This document shows, one piece after another, positions 7,167 to 15,470 of a stretch of DNA of 54,292 bases. The position numbers and the translations under genes are program-made. The DNA comes from an uncultured Clostridia bacterium. Lineage in GTDB: Bacteria; Bacillota; Clostridia; Christensenellales; Borkfalkiaceae. The notes under the pieces are model-generated. The model ran no database searches. It was not told the origin of the DNA and saw only the letters and a list, made by a program, of their open reading frames with translations. Positions within the stretch are counted from its first letter, which is position 1. Each line of letters starts with the position of its first letter. Location of the stretch: contig CAMFEK010000008.1 in assembly GCA_945949395.1 (NCBI GenBank), positions 1 through 54,292 on the forward strand, read 5' to 3'.

Positions 7167-9167
7167 ATGAATTTTTTTGAAAGAAAGGACAATTGTCTGT
7201 ATTTTCGCGGCGAGGGCGAACTCGTCAGGCTTTCCCCGTGGGGGCAGAACGCGATCCGCGTGGAGAGCGCTTTGATGGATCAAATCCCCGCAGGGGAAAT
7301 CGCCCTGCTTAAGGCGGAGAGCGTACAACCCGAAATCTCCCTTTTGGACGAGCGCCACGCGCAGATGAGAAACGGAAAGATCACGGCGAACCTCTTCGTT
7401 CAGCCGTGGGGGAACGGACTTCAGATCACCTTTACCGACAGGGCGGGAAAGGTGCTATTGCAGGAGATCTCCGACGGCGGGGCGCTCACGCGCAAGGCTC
7501 GCTCCTTTCAGCATCTTTCGGGCGGGAATTATCGGTTGAAGGCGACCTTTGCCGCCGATCCGAACGAGAAAATTTTCGGCATGGGGCAGTATCAACAGGA
7601 AATTTTTAACTTAAAGGGCTGTAATTTAGAACTTGCGCACCGCAATTCGCAGGCGAGCATACCCTTTTACCTCTCCGACCTCGGCTACGGCTTTTTGTGG
7701 CATAACGCCGCCATCGGCGAGGTGCATTTCGGATTGAATACGACGGAATGGGTGGCGCAGTCCACGAAAAAGCTCGATTACTGGATCACGGCAGGGGATT
7801 CTCCGTCGGAAATCGAGGAGCGTTTTGCCGCCGTGACGGGGAAGGTGCCCATGATGCCCGAATACGGGTTGGGTTTCTGGCAATGCAAACTGCGCTACTA
7901 TGAGCAGGAGCAGGTGCTCTCCGTGGCGAGAGAATACAAAAAGCGGGGGATCCCCGTGGACGTCATCGTCATCGATTATTATCATTGGCCCCGTTGCGGC
8001 GATTGGCGGTTCGATACGGAATACTTCCCCGACCCCAAGGCGATGGTGAGCGAACTGAAGGAGATGGGGATTCAGACCATGGTTTCCTTCTGGCCGCAGG
8101 TGGACTGGCGGAGCGAGAATTTCGAGGAGATGAAGCAGCAGGGCTTGCTCGTCAAGAGCCATGCGGGCGTGGACGCGCAGATGGTCTTCCACGGCAACAA
8201 CGTGTTTCTGGACGCCACGAATCCCCGCACGCGGGAGTACGTTTGGGAAAAATGCAGGCAAAATTACGTGGATTGCGGCATCGACCTCTTTTGGTTGGAC
8301 GAGGCGGAACCGGAATTTACGGGATACGCCTACGAAATGTACCGCCTGTACGCGGGCGACGTGTCGGAAGTGGGCAATATCTACCCGAGAGAGTATTCGA
8401 GAATGTTCTACGAGGGGCAAAGAAGGCTCGGCAGGGAAGAGATCGTCAATCTCGTCCGTTGCGCCTGGGTGGGGAGTCAGCGGTACGGCGCGCTCGTCTG
8501 GTCGGGGGATATCTGGTCGAGCTACGAGGATTTCCGCAAGCAGATTTGCGCGGGGCTGCACATGGGCATCAGCGGGATCCCGTGGTGGACGACGGATATC
8601 GGCGGTTTCCACGGCGGCAATATTCACGATGAAAATTTCAAGGAACTCCTCGTCCGTTGGTTTGCGTTCGGGACTTTTCTCCCCGTCATGCGCTTACACG
8701 GATTCCGTCAGCCGAGCGAGAGAATCTTCAATCGGGCGGGCGAAGAACGGGAGAATACGGGCGCCGACAACGAGGTATGGAGCTACGGGCAAGAGGCGTA
8801 TGAAATCATGAAGAAATTCATTTTCATTCGGGAAAGCCTGCGGGATTACACCCGATCGCTCATGCGGGAGGCGCACGAAAAGGGCACGCCCGTCATGCGC
8901 GCGCTGTTCTACGAATTTCCCGAAGAGAAAGCCTGCTACAATATTTGGGACGAGTTTATGTTCGGCGGAGACATTTTGGTGGCGCCCGTATGCCACGAGC
9001 ACGCCTTTTCGAGGGAGGTGTATCTGCCGCAGGGGGCTCTTTGGGTGCATGCGGGCACGGGCGAACGCTACGAGGGCGGAAAGAGCTATTTGATCGCCGC
9101 GCCCATCGATACGATTCCCGTATTTTTGCGGGAGGGCAGACAAGCGTATTTGATCGGGAAGATATAA
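7167..9167 (+). CDS. Glycoside hydrolase family 31, alpha-xylosidase or alpha-glucosidase type
   Basis: This 666-residue enzyme has the GH31 order: an N-terminal beta-sandwich (about 1-215), a TIM barrel (about 230-570) and a C-terminal beta-domain. The nucleophile should be Asp378 in FWLDEAEPE, and the acid/base Asp448 in VWSGDIWSS. The substrate-binding RLHGFRQP segment is also present. No signal peptide is visible, so it should act on imported oligosaccharides. The residues around the nucleophile resemble alpha-xylosidases more than maltases. With araDA next door, a role in xyloglucan or arabinoxylan side-chain use is likely but inferred. I chose the ATG at 7167, which has a GGAAGG ribosome site, over an earlier in-frame start. 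Confidence 0.9.
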   Translation: MNFFERKDNCLYFRGEGELVRLSPWGQNAIRVESALMDQIPAGEIALLKAESVQPEISLLDERHAQMRNGKITANLFVQPWGNGLQITFTDRAGKVLLQEISDGGALTRKARSFQHLSGGNYRLKATFAADPNEKIFGMGQYQQEIFNLKGCNLELAHRNSQASIPFYLSDLGYGFLWHNAAIGEVHFGLNTTEWVAQSTKKLDYWITAGDSPSEIEERFAAVTGKVPMMPEYGLGFWQCKLRYYEQEQVLSVAREYKKRGIPVDVIVIDYYHWPRCGDWRFDTEYFPDPKAMVSELKEMGIQTMVSFWPQVDWRSENFEEMKQQGLLVKSHAGVDAQMVFHGNNVFLDATNPRTREYVWEKCRQNYVDCGIDLFWLDEAEPEFTGYAYEMYRLYAGDVSEVGNIYPREYSRMFYEGQRRLGREEIVNLVRCAWVGSQRYGALVWSGDIWSSYEDFRKQICAGLHMGISGIPWWTTDIGGFHGGNIHDENFKELLVRWFAFGTFLPVMRLHGFRQPSERIFNRAGEERENTGADNEVWSYGQEAYEIMKKFIFIRESLRDYTRSLMREAHEKGTPVMRALFYEFPEEKACYNIWDEFMFGGDILVAPVCHEHAFSREVYLPQGALWVHAGTGERYEGGKSYLIAAPIDTIPVFLREGRQAYLIGKI

Positions 9168-9195
9168 ATTTTTCAAAGGGAAAGGTCGGAAAAAT

Positions 9196-9726
9196 ATGAT
9201 AACGCCGAATTTATATACGGAGCGGTTGCTCCTGCGCCCGATAACCGAAAAGGACGTTTTCGCCGTCTTTCACGGCTGGATGCAGGAGGAAGAGGTCTCC
9301 CGCTATATGTACCGGAAGGCGAGCAAGGATATCCGCGACGCGGAAGATTTCGTGCACTTTGAACGGGAAAAAATCCCCGACGGCGGGTGGTACCGCTGGC
9401 TGATCGCGGACAAGCAAACGGAAAAGGTGCTCGGAAACTGCCTCATATACTACGACGAGGAGCAGAAAAGCTGGGACATTTCCTACAATCTCGCGAAAGA
9501 GTTTTGGGGGAGGGGATATGCGACGGAGGCGATGCGCGCCGTCATGCGATTCGCCGTGGAGGAGCTTTTGATAACGGAATGTATCGCCGTGCACGCAAGG
9601 GAAAACCCCGCCTCGGGCAGGGTGATAGAAAAGCTCGGTTTTTCGTTCGAGCGGGAAGTCCCCTTCGTCTGTGGCGGCGGAGAAATTCATACCATCGGGC
9701 GGTTGTACCGATTTCGTAATGAATAA
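9196..9726 (+). CDS. GNAT-family N-acetyltransferase (RimJ/RimL-like)
   Basis: This 176-residue protein has the RimJ/RimL layout: an N-terminal TERLLLRPITEKD strand, then a central DISYNLAKEFWGRGYATEAMRAV-type acetyl-CoA loop, and a C-terminal NPASGRVIEKLGFSFE motif. It should transfer an acetyl group from acetyl-CoA to an amine on a protein or small molecule; the substrate cannot be predicted. It lies 28 bases after the GH31 gene and is probably transcribed with it, ending at the hairpin at 9741. Confidence 0.9.
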   Translation: MITPNLYTERLLLRPITEKDVFAVFHGWMQEEEVSRYMYRKASKDIRDAEDFVHFEREKIPDGGWYRWLIADKQTEKVLGNCLIYYDEEQKSWDISYNLAKEFWGRGYATEAMRAVMRFAVEELLITECIAVHARENPASGRVIEKLGFSFEREVPFVCGGGEIHTIGRLYRFRNE

Positions 9727-9730
9727 CGAG

Positions 9731-9780
9731 CGAAAAAAAATAAGCGCGGATTGCCGCGCTTCCCATAGGGAATTTTTCGG
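9731..9780 (+). repeat. Left member of an inverted hairpin pair; also terminator of the GNAT gene
   Basis: AAGCGCGG and CCGCGCTT form a hairpin here, followed by CCCATAGGG. The whole 50-base block reappears in inverted orientation at 10687-10736 with roughly 80 percent identity by eye, so the two copies flank the XRE islet. Read on the opposite strand, the hairpin is followed by a run of eight T. Confidence 0.75.
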
Positions 9781-9803
9781 TAAGTCTCAAAGTTCAGAGT
9801 CAG

Positions 9804-9842
9804 GGGCTGTCGCAAGTTGATAAAAAAACTTGCTGACAGTCC
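9804..9842 (+). repeat. Imperfect hairpin (GGGCTGTC ... GACAGTCC)
   Basis: The left arm (9804-9818) pairs with the right arm (9827-9842) with one bulged base. The GGGCTGTC end resembles terminal sequences of some insertion elements, but no transposase is nearby. Confidence 0.6.
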
Positions 9843-9864
9843 TTTCGTTTGCTATATGAAAAAC

Positions 9865-9893
9865 TTGATTTATACAAATTATTGAGATATAAT
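9865..9893 (+). promoter_or_regulatory. Promoter of the islet XRE gene
   Basis: TTGATT (9865-9870), 17-base spacer and TATAAT (9888-9893). A second TATAAT lies at 9963-9968 but lacks a recognisable -35. Confidence 0.7.
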
Positions 9894-9987
9894 AAACTCA
9901 ACGATAAATAAGAATTTTCCGAATTCGCTGTTTATGGGAAAGAATTCTCACAGTAGATGATGTATAATATCTTCGGAGGTGAACATA

Positions 9988-10482
9988 ATGGATCAAGTTA
10001 AAATCGGAAAATTTATTGCTGAACTCCGCCGAAGAAACGGTCTCACACAAGAAGCATTGGGCGAAAAGATTGGTATTACAAACAAAACTATTTCACGATG
10101 GGAAAATGGCAATTATATGCCAGACATTGAGATGCTCCAATTATTAGCCCAAGAATTTAAGGTAAGCATCAATGAATTACTCTCCGGGGAAAGACTATCG
10201 GACGAAGATTTTAGACAGAAGGCAGATGAAAATGTAATTGCCGTGTCAAAAGCAAGTGTGTTCTCATTTGAAGAAAGAAAGGCATATTTTAAGAAAAAGT
10301 GGCGCAAAGAGCATATCTCGCTTTTTGTCGTTCTGTTTTTCATTTTTGTAGCATCTATCATATTACCATTTGTTTTTGATAAATCCTTTCTTGTTGGGTT
10401 GTCACCATTGATTGCATTTGTTGAATATGGTTATCAAAACAACAAAATGATGATATATGTTGAAAGAAATCTCTATGACTAA
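9988..10482 (+). CDS. XRE-family regulator with C-terminal membrane segments, AT-rich
   Basis: This 164-residue protein has a Cro/C1 helix-turn-helix at residues 1-65 (GLTQEALGEKIGITNKTISR), a linker, and two hydrophobic segments near 111-148. The ATG at 9988 follows a strong GGAGGTG ribosome site; an in-frame GTG at 9979 overlaps that site and is unlikely to be used. Codon use is visibly more AT-rich than in all neighbours, with frequent ATT, AAA and TTA. The gene sits between two inverted copies of one hairpin, so recent acquisition is likely. It is unrelated in detail to the three XRE paralogues at 181-1983. Targets are unknown. Confidence 0.85.
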   Translation: MDQVKIGKFIAELRRRNGLTQEALGEKIGITNKTISRWENGNYMPDIEMLQLLAQEFKVSINELLSGERLSDEDFRQKADENVIAVSKASVFSFEERKAYFKKKWRKEHISLFVVLFFIFVASIILPFVFDKSFLVGLSPLIAFVEYGYQNNKMMIYVERNLYD

Positions 10483-10602
10483 TAAATGGTTAATAGAACA
10501 GTTATTAGACAAGGTGTTCAATTCAGCTTGATTATTGAGAAATAGGCAAATTCCAATTTATCGGGCTGTTGTGTTTTGCAAAAAAATATTTTCAAAGTGT
10601 AG

Positions 10603-10637
10603 CACACTATGCTTTGCAAGCAAAGTCGTGTGTTTTT
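10603..10637 (+). terminator. Terminator after the islet XRE gene
   Basis: CACAC and CTTTG arms (10603-10616) pair with CAAAG and GTGTG (10621-10632) with small internal mismatches, followed by five T. Between the XRE stop and this hairpin I see nothing else. Confidence 0.65.
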
Positions 10638-10651
10638 GCAATGCAAAAAGT

Positions 10652-10680
10652 AAAGGATAGCGAATTTTCGCTATCCTTTT
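10652..10680. terminator. Bidirectional hairpin terminator
   Basis: AAAGGATAGCGAA (10652-10664) pairs perfectly with TTCGCTATCCTTT (10667-10679), with A and T runs on the two sides. Confidence 0.75.
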
Positions 10681-10686
10681 ATGTCG

Positions 10687-10736
10687 TCTAAAATAATCCC
10701 TATGGGAACTGCGCTTTGCCGCGCTTATTTTTTTCA
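10687..10736 (-). repeat. Right member of the inverted hairpin pair
   Basis: Inverted counterpart of 9731-9780: CCCTATGGGA, then a GCCGCGCTTATTTTTTTC segment. The sequence from here to the ABC-F stop (10737-10878) holds no feature I can support. Confidence 0.75.
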
Positions 10737-10878
10737 TGATTAAACAATCTAACGAAGAGTGTTGCCGTATGATCTCCCGTTTCCCCGTTTCTTTCCGAGC
10801 GTTGCGAAAAATCCCGATTCATCTCTTATTGCCTTCCGTCCCGATCGCGCGGGGAAAGGAGCGTTTCGCTTTATTGAC

Positions 10879-12783
10879 TTAAATCAACTCCTCGTATTCT
10901 TCGTAAAGGATTTCCGTCTTTTGGTGGATCTCTTCGATGCGGTTGCATTTTTCCTGCAACCGCTTATAGTCGGACGCGATTTCGGGCTTGCCGATCTCTT
11001 CCGTTAAGAGCGCCTCCTCCTCCTCGAGCGAAGTGATCTCCCTTTCGATCTCCTTGATGCGCTGTTTTTTTCTCGCCTCGGCGGCGCGGTCGGCTTTGGA
11101 GCGGTAGGAGCTTTGCTCCTGCGCCTGCTTTTGCGCCGTTTTCTCCTGCCACTTCGCCTCGTTTTCTGCCCTCGTCTGTTCTTCCGCCATTCTGCGCTTT
11201 TCGGCGGTGTATTCCGCATAACTGCCCTTAAACTCGTGGATATCGAGGTCGGAAAGCTCCGCGATCTTGTCCGCGATGGCGGAAATAAAGTACCTGTCGT
11301 GCGAGACGAACAATACCGTGCCGTCAAATTCTTTTAAGGCGGATTCCAAACTTTCGCGGGCGGGCAGGTCGAGGTGGTTGGTGGGTTCGTCGAGCACTAA
11401 AAAGTTTCCACGCTCCGTCTCGAATACCGCGAGGGCGAGCTTGGCTCTCTCTCCGCCCGAAAGGACGGCTACCTTTTTGTCCACGTCCTCCGCGTCCAGC
11501 TTGACGCGGGCGAGCACGCCGCGGATATCCGTCTGCGAGGAGGTCGAATGTCTGCTCCAAAGCTCGTAGAGAACCGTGTTGTCGGGGTCAAGGTTGGCGT
11601 TTTCCTGATCGTAGTAGGCGATTTTTACGAATCTCGCCGTGGCGATGGCGGGATTTTTTCCGCCCACGATCTCGCGAATGAGGGTGGATTTTCCCGTTCC
11701 GTTATCGCCCACGACGGCGCATTTTTCTCCGCGCTTGACGAGCAGAGAGGCGTTTTCAAGCAGCGTCTTTTCCCCCGCCGTCAGGTGCAGTGAGGAGATT
11801 TCGAGCACCTTTTCGTAAGGTCTTTCGTCGTAGGTAAAGCGGAAACGGGGCGGCGTGGGGGGAAGGAGGGGCTTTTCGATGCGTTCCATCTTCTCGAGCG
11901 TCTTGATGCGGCTCTGCGCCGACTTCGCCTTGGTCGCCTGATAGCGGTTGCGGTCGATGAAGTCCTGAATATGCGCGATCTCGACCTGCTGCTTTTCGTA
12001 CTCCTTTTCGAGGAGGGCGACTTTTTCCGCCTTTAACACCTTATATTTGGAGTAGTTGCCCTTATACTCGGATAGTTTTTTATATTCCAGCTCGTAAATG
12101 CGGTTGGTCAACTTGTCGAGGAAGTACCGATCGTGCGAAACGATGAACAAAGCCCCCTTAAAGCCGTTCAAATAATCCTCCAGCCAAAAGAGCGTCTTGA
12201 CGTCGAGGTGGTTGGTGGGTTCGTCCAAAATGAGAATCTCGGGCGCCTCGAGCAGGAGGCGGCAGAGCTTTAACCGCGTCTTTTCGCCGCCCGACATGGT
12301 GACGATGCGCTGGTCGTAATTGTTCTCAAAGCCCATGCCGTTCAAAACCGTCTTGATGCGGATCTCGTAATGATAGCTGTCGCGCGCGTCGATGAATTTG
12401 TGCAGATGCTCGTACCGCGCGGCTAACCGACGGTATTCGTCGCTCGTTTCGTCGAGCGTCGCCATTTTCAGGGAATACTCCTTCACGTTTTCGATCGCCC
12501 GCTCGTCCTCGCGGAAGATATCTTTCATCTCCTCGTAGACGGTCTTATCCGATTCGTATTCCCCGTTCTGTTCCAAATACCCGACGCGAATGCCGCTTTT
12601 TAAGAATATTTTGCCGCCGTCGGGTTCTAATTCGCCCAAAATGAGCTTGATGAGCGTGGTCTTGCCTTCCCCGTTGCTGCCGATGAGTCCGATGCGGTCG
12701 TTTTCGTTCACGGTGAAATTGATATTTTCGAGTATCGGCGTTCCGTCGTAGCCGAAAGTCATGTTTTCCGATGTAATCAGCAT
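10879..12783 (-). CDS. ABC-F family ATPase
   Basis: Two ABC modules lie on one 634-residue chain without membrane segments, the ABC-F signature. The first Walker A is GSNGEGKTT and the second GDNGTGKST; the signature motifs are MSGGEKTRLKL and LSGGERAKLAL, and both Walker B regions read ILDEPTNHLD or VLDEPTNHLD. An interdomain linker of about 80 charged residues and a long C-terminal coiled coil follow the usual plan. Such proteins act on ribosomes, as translation factors or antibiotic-protection proteins; the YdiF/Uup-like tail favours a housekeeping role. I take the ATG at 12783, which has an AGGA site, rather than an upstream in-frame TTG at 12810. Confidence 0.93.
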   Translation of the reverse strand: MLITSENMTFGYDGTPILENINFTVNENDRIGLIGSNGEGKTTLIKLILGELEPDGGKIFLKSGIRVGYLEQNGEYESDKTVYEEMKDIFREDERAIENVKEYSLKMATLDETSDEYRRLAARYEHLHKFIDARDSYHYEIRIKTVLNGMGFENNYDQRIVTMSGGEKTRLKLCRLLLEAPEILILDEPTNHLDVKTLFWLEDYLNGFKGALFIVSHDRYFLDKLTNRIYELEYKKLSEYKGNYSKYKVLKAEKVALLEKEYEKQQVEIAHIQDFIDRNRYQATKAKSAQSRIKTLEKMERIEKPLLPPTPPRFRFTYDERPYEKVLEISSLHLTAGEKTLLENASLLVKRGEKCAVVGDNGTGKSTLIREIVGGKNPAIATARFVKIAYYDQENANLDPDNTVLYELWSRHSTSSQTDIRGVLARVKLDAEDVDKKVAVLSGGERAKLALAVFETERGNFLVLDEPTNHLDLPARESLESALKEFDGTVLFVSHDRYFISAIADKIAELSDLDIHEFKGSYAEYTAEKRRMAEEQTRAENEAKWQEKTAQKQAQEQSSYRSKADRAAEARKKQRIKEIEREITSLEEEEALLTEEIGKPEIASDYKRLQEKCNRIEEIHQKTEILYEEYEELI

Positions 12784-12819
12784 GGGTATATCCTGTTCCT
12801 TTTTGTTCAAACTGAAAGT

Positions 12820-12939
12820 ATGGTCACGTTAAAGCATATTCGGGAGTTGGAAGAGAAACTCTCCTACGCCTCGCCGAAAGAGTACGGCAAGCTCGTCAAG
12901 AGGATCGCAAAGCTCAAATCCGAGTTCGTCCGTCAATAA
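12820..12939 (+). CDS. Possible 39-residue small ORF or gene remnant
   Basis: A short frame encodes a charged, helix-prone peptide (HIRELEEKLSYASPKEYGKL...). It occupies the gap between two minus-strand genes and overlaps the last codons of the radical SAM gene. There is no convincing ribosome site. It could be the surviving 3' end of a lost gene. Confidence 0.3.
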   Translation: MVTLKHIRELEEKLSYASPKEYGKLVKRIAKLKSEFVRQ

Positions 12940-13787
12940 TCCCAGGCGGGAATGTATTTTTCCTGCGCCGAACTTTTATCCTGCAGGTACACGTTGGGAA
13001 ATTCCAAAGCGTACAGCGCGTCCAAAACGGTCTTGTATTCCCGTTTGGTGATGCGGCGGTTGAGTTCGGGATAGCGTTCAATCTCGCCGAAAGGGGTGTA
13101 CTGGCTCATCAGACTCAAATAGATTGAGTCGGGCAGATTTTGTCGAATCCATTTGAGGAGGGACACGGAGTCGCCCGCGCCCATCGGCAAAATCAGGTGG
13201 CGGACGATACAGCCCGAAAGCATCTTTCCCTCCTTCGTCATGACGAGCGGCTTTTGCGCCATAAACGGGAGCGCGCGGCTCGCTACGTCGAAGTAATCCG
13301 CCTTGCCCGTGTAGCGGAGGGAGAGAGAAGGACTTTTGAATTTGAGGTCGGGCAGATAGATATCGATATAGGGGTCGATCAGCCGTAAGGTTTCTACCTT
13401 TTCGTAGCCGTGGCTGTTGTATACGACGGGGATTTTCGGCTTGTAGAGGGCGAGCGCCTCGGCAAGATAGGGCACGACGTGGGAGGGCGTTACGAAACTG
13501 ATATTATCCGCGCCCGTCTCCTCGAGCTCCTTCATGATCTCGACGAGTTCGGGTACGGTGATATCCTTGCCCCTTTTCGCGCGGGAGAGCTCGTAATTTT
13601 GGCAGAACACGCACTTTAAGTTACAGCCCGTGAAAAAGATGGTGCCGCTCCCCTTACGAAAGGAAATGCACGGCTCCTCGTAGGGGTGCAGATAGTATTT
13701 TGCGATATTCAGTTTTTTTACCCCGCAATAGCCCGCCGTTTCTTCCCGATCGGCGCCGCAGGCTACGGGGCAGAGCGTACACTTCAT
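12933..13787 (-). CDS. Radical SAM protein, PflA-like (COG1313 type)
   Basis: The 284-residue protein carries the radical SAM cluster motif CNLKCVFC at about residues 55-62. An N-terminal cysteine-rich segment (CTLCPVACG ... GYCG) probably binds zinc or an extra cluster. This arrangement is typical of uncharacterised pyruvate formate-lyase activase-like proteins. It would cleave S-adenosylmethionine to make a 5'-deoxyadenosyl radical; the target is unknown. It is divergent from metK and their promoters are 15 bases apart, an arrangement that might couple a SAM user to SAM supply. Confidence 0.85.
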   Translation of the reverse strand: MKCTLCPVACGADREETAGYCGVKKLNIAKYYLHPYEEPCISFRKGSGTIFFTGCNLKCVFCQNYELSRAKRGKDITVPELVEIMKELEETGADNISFVTPSHVVPYLAEALALYKPKIPVVYNSHGYEKVETLRLIDPYIDIYLPDLKFKSPSLSLRYTGKADYFDVASRALPFMAQKPLVMTKEGKMLSGCIVRHLILPMGAGDSVSLLKWIRQNLPDSIYLSLMSQYTPFGEIERYPELNRRITKREYKTVLDALYALEFPNVYLQDKSSAQEKYIPAWDY

Positions 13788-13818
13788 AAAATCCTCGTTT
13801 CTTGCTTTTTTCTGTTAA

Positions 13819-13847
13819 ATTATAACATACCGCATAAGTTTTTGCAA
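13819..13847 (-). promoter_or_regulatory. Promoter of the radical SAM gene
   Basis: On the minus strand, TTGCAA (13842-13847), 17 bases, then TATAAT (13819-13824). A GAGG ribosome site precedes the ATG at 13787. Confidence 0.75.
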
Positions 13848-13861
13848 GTCGGGGAATAAGG

Positions 13862-13890
13862 TTGACAAAAAGTTTTTCATTCTATATAAT
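13862..13890 (+). promoter_or_regulatory. Promoter of metK
   Basis: Consensus TTGACA (13862-13867), 17 bases, TATAAT (13885-13890). The leader is only about 30 bases, too short for any SAM riboswitch. Confidence 0.9.
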
Positions 13891-13926
13891 AAACTTGATA
13901 AAAACTTAAGAGAAGGCAGAAAAAAT

Positions 13927-15339
13927 ATGAAGAAATTATTTACCAGTGAAAGCGTTACCGAAGGGCATCCCGACAAGGTTTGCGACCAGATCTCCGACGG
14001 TATTTTGGACGCCGTTTTGGAACAGGATCCCATGGCTCGCTGCGCCATCGAATGCAGCGCGGCATACGATATGCTGCTCATCATGGGCGAGGTCACGACG
14101 ACCGCAAAGGTGGACTACGAGGCGATCGCCCGCGAGATCATCGAAAATATCGGCTATAACTACGGCTCTTTTGCCTTCGACAAATGTAAAATCATGGTTG
14201 CCATTCACGAGCAATCCCCCGATATCGCCATGGGCGTCAATTCTTCTTTGGAGAATAAGGAATCGGAAGAAAAGACGGAGGAGGATTCTTTGGGTGCAGG
14301 CGATCAGGGCTTGATGTTCGGTTACGCTTGCCGCGAAACCAAGGAATTGATGCCCTTGCCCATCTCCCTCGCCCACGAGCTTGCCCAGCGCCTCGCGGAA
14401 GTGCGGGAAAACGGCACCCTCTCCTATCTGCGCCCGGACGGCAAGACGCAGGTCACCGTCGAATACGACGGCAACAGAGCGATTCGCATCGATACGGTAG
14501 TCGTCTCCGCGCAACACGACGACACCGTGACGCAGGAACAGCTCAAGGAAGATATTAAAAACGAGGTCATCGACACCGTGCTCCCCGGCAGACTCGTCGA
14601 TGAAAATACCAAATATTATATCAACCCCACGGGAAAATTTTTCGTGGGCGGTCCCGAAGGGGATTCCGGCTTGACGGGCAGAAAGATCATCGTGGACACC
14701 TACGGCGGCAGATGCCCGCACGGCGGCGGCGCGTTCTCCGGGAAAGACCCCACCAAGGTGGACAGAAGCGCGACCTATATGGCGCGTTACATCTGCAAGA
14801 ATATGGTCAAGGCGGGGCTTGCCGACGAGATACAGCTACAGGTCGCTTACGCCATCGGCGTGGCGAATCCCGTTTCCGTACTCGTGAATACCTTCGGCAC
14901 GGGCAAGCTATCCGATGAAAAGCTCGCCGATATCGTCGTCAAGGAATTCGACCTTCGTCCCTACGCCATCATCAAAAAGCTCGATCTGCGCCGTCCCATC
15001 TATCACCTGACCTCCGCGTACGGTCACTTCGGCAAGGATTATCTCCCTTGGGAAAAACTGGATAAGGTGGACGATCTCAAGCTCTACGTGCCCGAAGAGG
15101 ACAGAAAACCGTACAATCGCGACAGAAAGCCCTTCGACAGAGACAGAAAATACGGGGACAAAAAGCCCTACGGGGATAAGAAATTTTCTTACAAGGACAA
15201 GAAACCTTACGACCGCGAGAAAAAATCCTACGACAGAGAGGAAAAGCCGTTTGCCAAGAGAAAGGGAACGGGGGACAGAACCTTCCGTTTCGCGGGCAGA
15301 CCCGACGTGGGCGTATGGCACTCCGAAGATAACAAGTAA
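13927..15339 (+). CDS. metK: S-adenosylmethionine synthetase with charged C-terminal extension
   Basis: MetK makes S-adenosylmethionine from methionine and ATP. Residues 1-388 are a complete synthetase, with GHPDK near the N-terminus, the GAGDQG motif at about 123-128, and the P-loop-like [17 protein letters not shown] segment at 265-281. Normal proteins end at about 390-400 residues. This one continues to 470 with an 81-residue tail built from repeats of the form (D/E)(R/K)KP(Y/F), rich in Lys, Arg, Asp and Tyr, ending [18 protein letters not shown]. The tail is in frame with no sign of frameshift. It is likely disordered and may bind RNA, membrane or a partner. Confidence 0.96.
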   Translation: MKKLFTSESVTEGHPDKVCDQISDGILDAVLEQDPMARCAIECSAAYDMLLIMGEVTTTAKVDYEAIAREIIENIGYNYGSFAFDKCKIMVAIHEQSPDIAMGVNSSLENKESEEKTEEDSLGAGDQGLMFGYACRETKELMPLPISLAHELAQRLAEVRENGTLSYLRPDGKTQVTVEYDGNRAIRIDTVVVSAQHDDTVTQEQLKEDIKNEVIDTVLPGRLVDENTKYYINPTGKFFVGGPEGDSGLTGRKIIVDTYGGRCPHGGGAFSGKDPTKVDRSATYMARYICKNMVKAGLADEIQLQVAYAIGVANPVSVLVNTFGTGKLSDEKLADIVVKEFDLRPYAIIKKLDLRRPIYHLTSAYGHFGKDYLPWEKLDKVDDLKLYVPEEDRKPYNRDRKPFDRDRKYGDKKPYGDKKFSYKDKKPYDREKKSYDREEKPFAKRKGTGDRTFRFAGRPDVGVWHSEDNK

Positions 15340-15345
15340 AGGAAC

Positions 15346-15379
15346 AAAAACGGAAGAATGAAGATTTTTCCGTTTTTTT
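15346..15379 (+). terminator. Terminator of metK
   Basis: AAAAACGGAA (15346-15355) pairs with TTCCGTTTTT (15368-15377), with T-rich continuation. Confidence 0.85.
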
Positions 15380-15388
15380 ATGCTTAAA

Positions 15389-15421
15389 TTGTCAACCTTA
15401 TTCCCGATAATAAGTTTACAA
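15389..15421 (+). promoter_or_regulatory. BirA-type biotin operator upstream of bioY
   Basis: TTGTCAACC (15389-15397) and AGTTTACAA (15413-15421) form two inverted half-sites separated by 15 bases. This closely matches the known BirA operator, TTGTAAACC and its inverse with about 14-16 bases between. The right half overlaps the -35 box of the bioY promoter, so occupancy would block transcription. Confidence 0.8.
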
Positions 15422-15443
15422 TCGACAAAAATCGGGATACAAT
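15415..15443 (+). promoter_or_regulatory. Promoter of bioY
   Basis: TTTACA (15415-15420), 17 bases, TACAAT (15438-15443), overlapping the biotin operator. Confidence 0.75.
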
Positions 15444-15470
15444 AGAGAAAAAACGAAAAGAGGTTTTTTC

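Noticed and set aside
9804..9842. Insertion sequence end with transposase
   Set aside because: The hairpin end resembles some insertion-element termini, but no transposase frame or matching distal end exists in the window.
13891..13926. SAM riboswitch upstream of metK
   Set aside because: Only about 30 bases separate the expected transcript start from the start codon, too short for any known SAM riboswitch aptamer.
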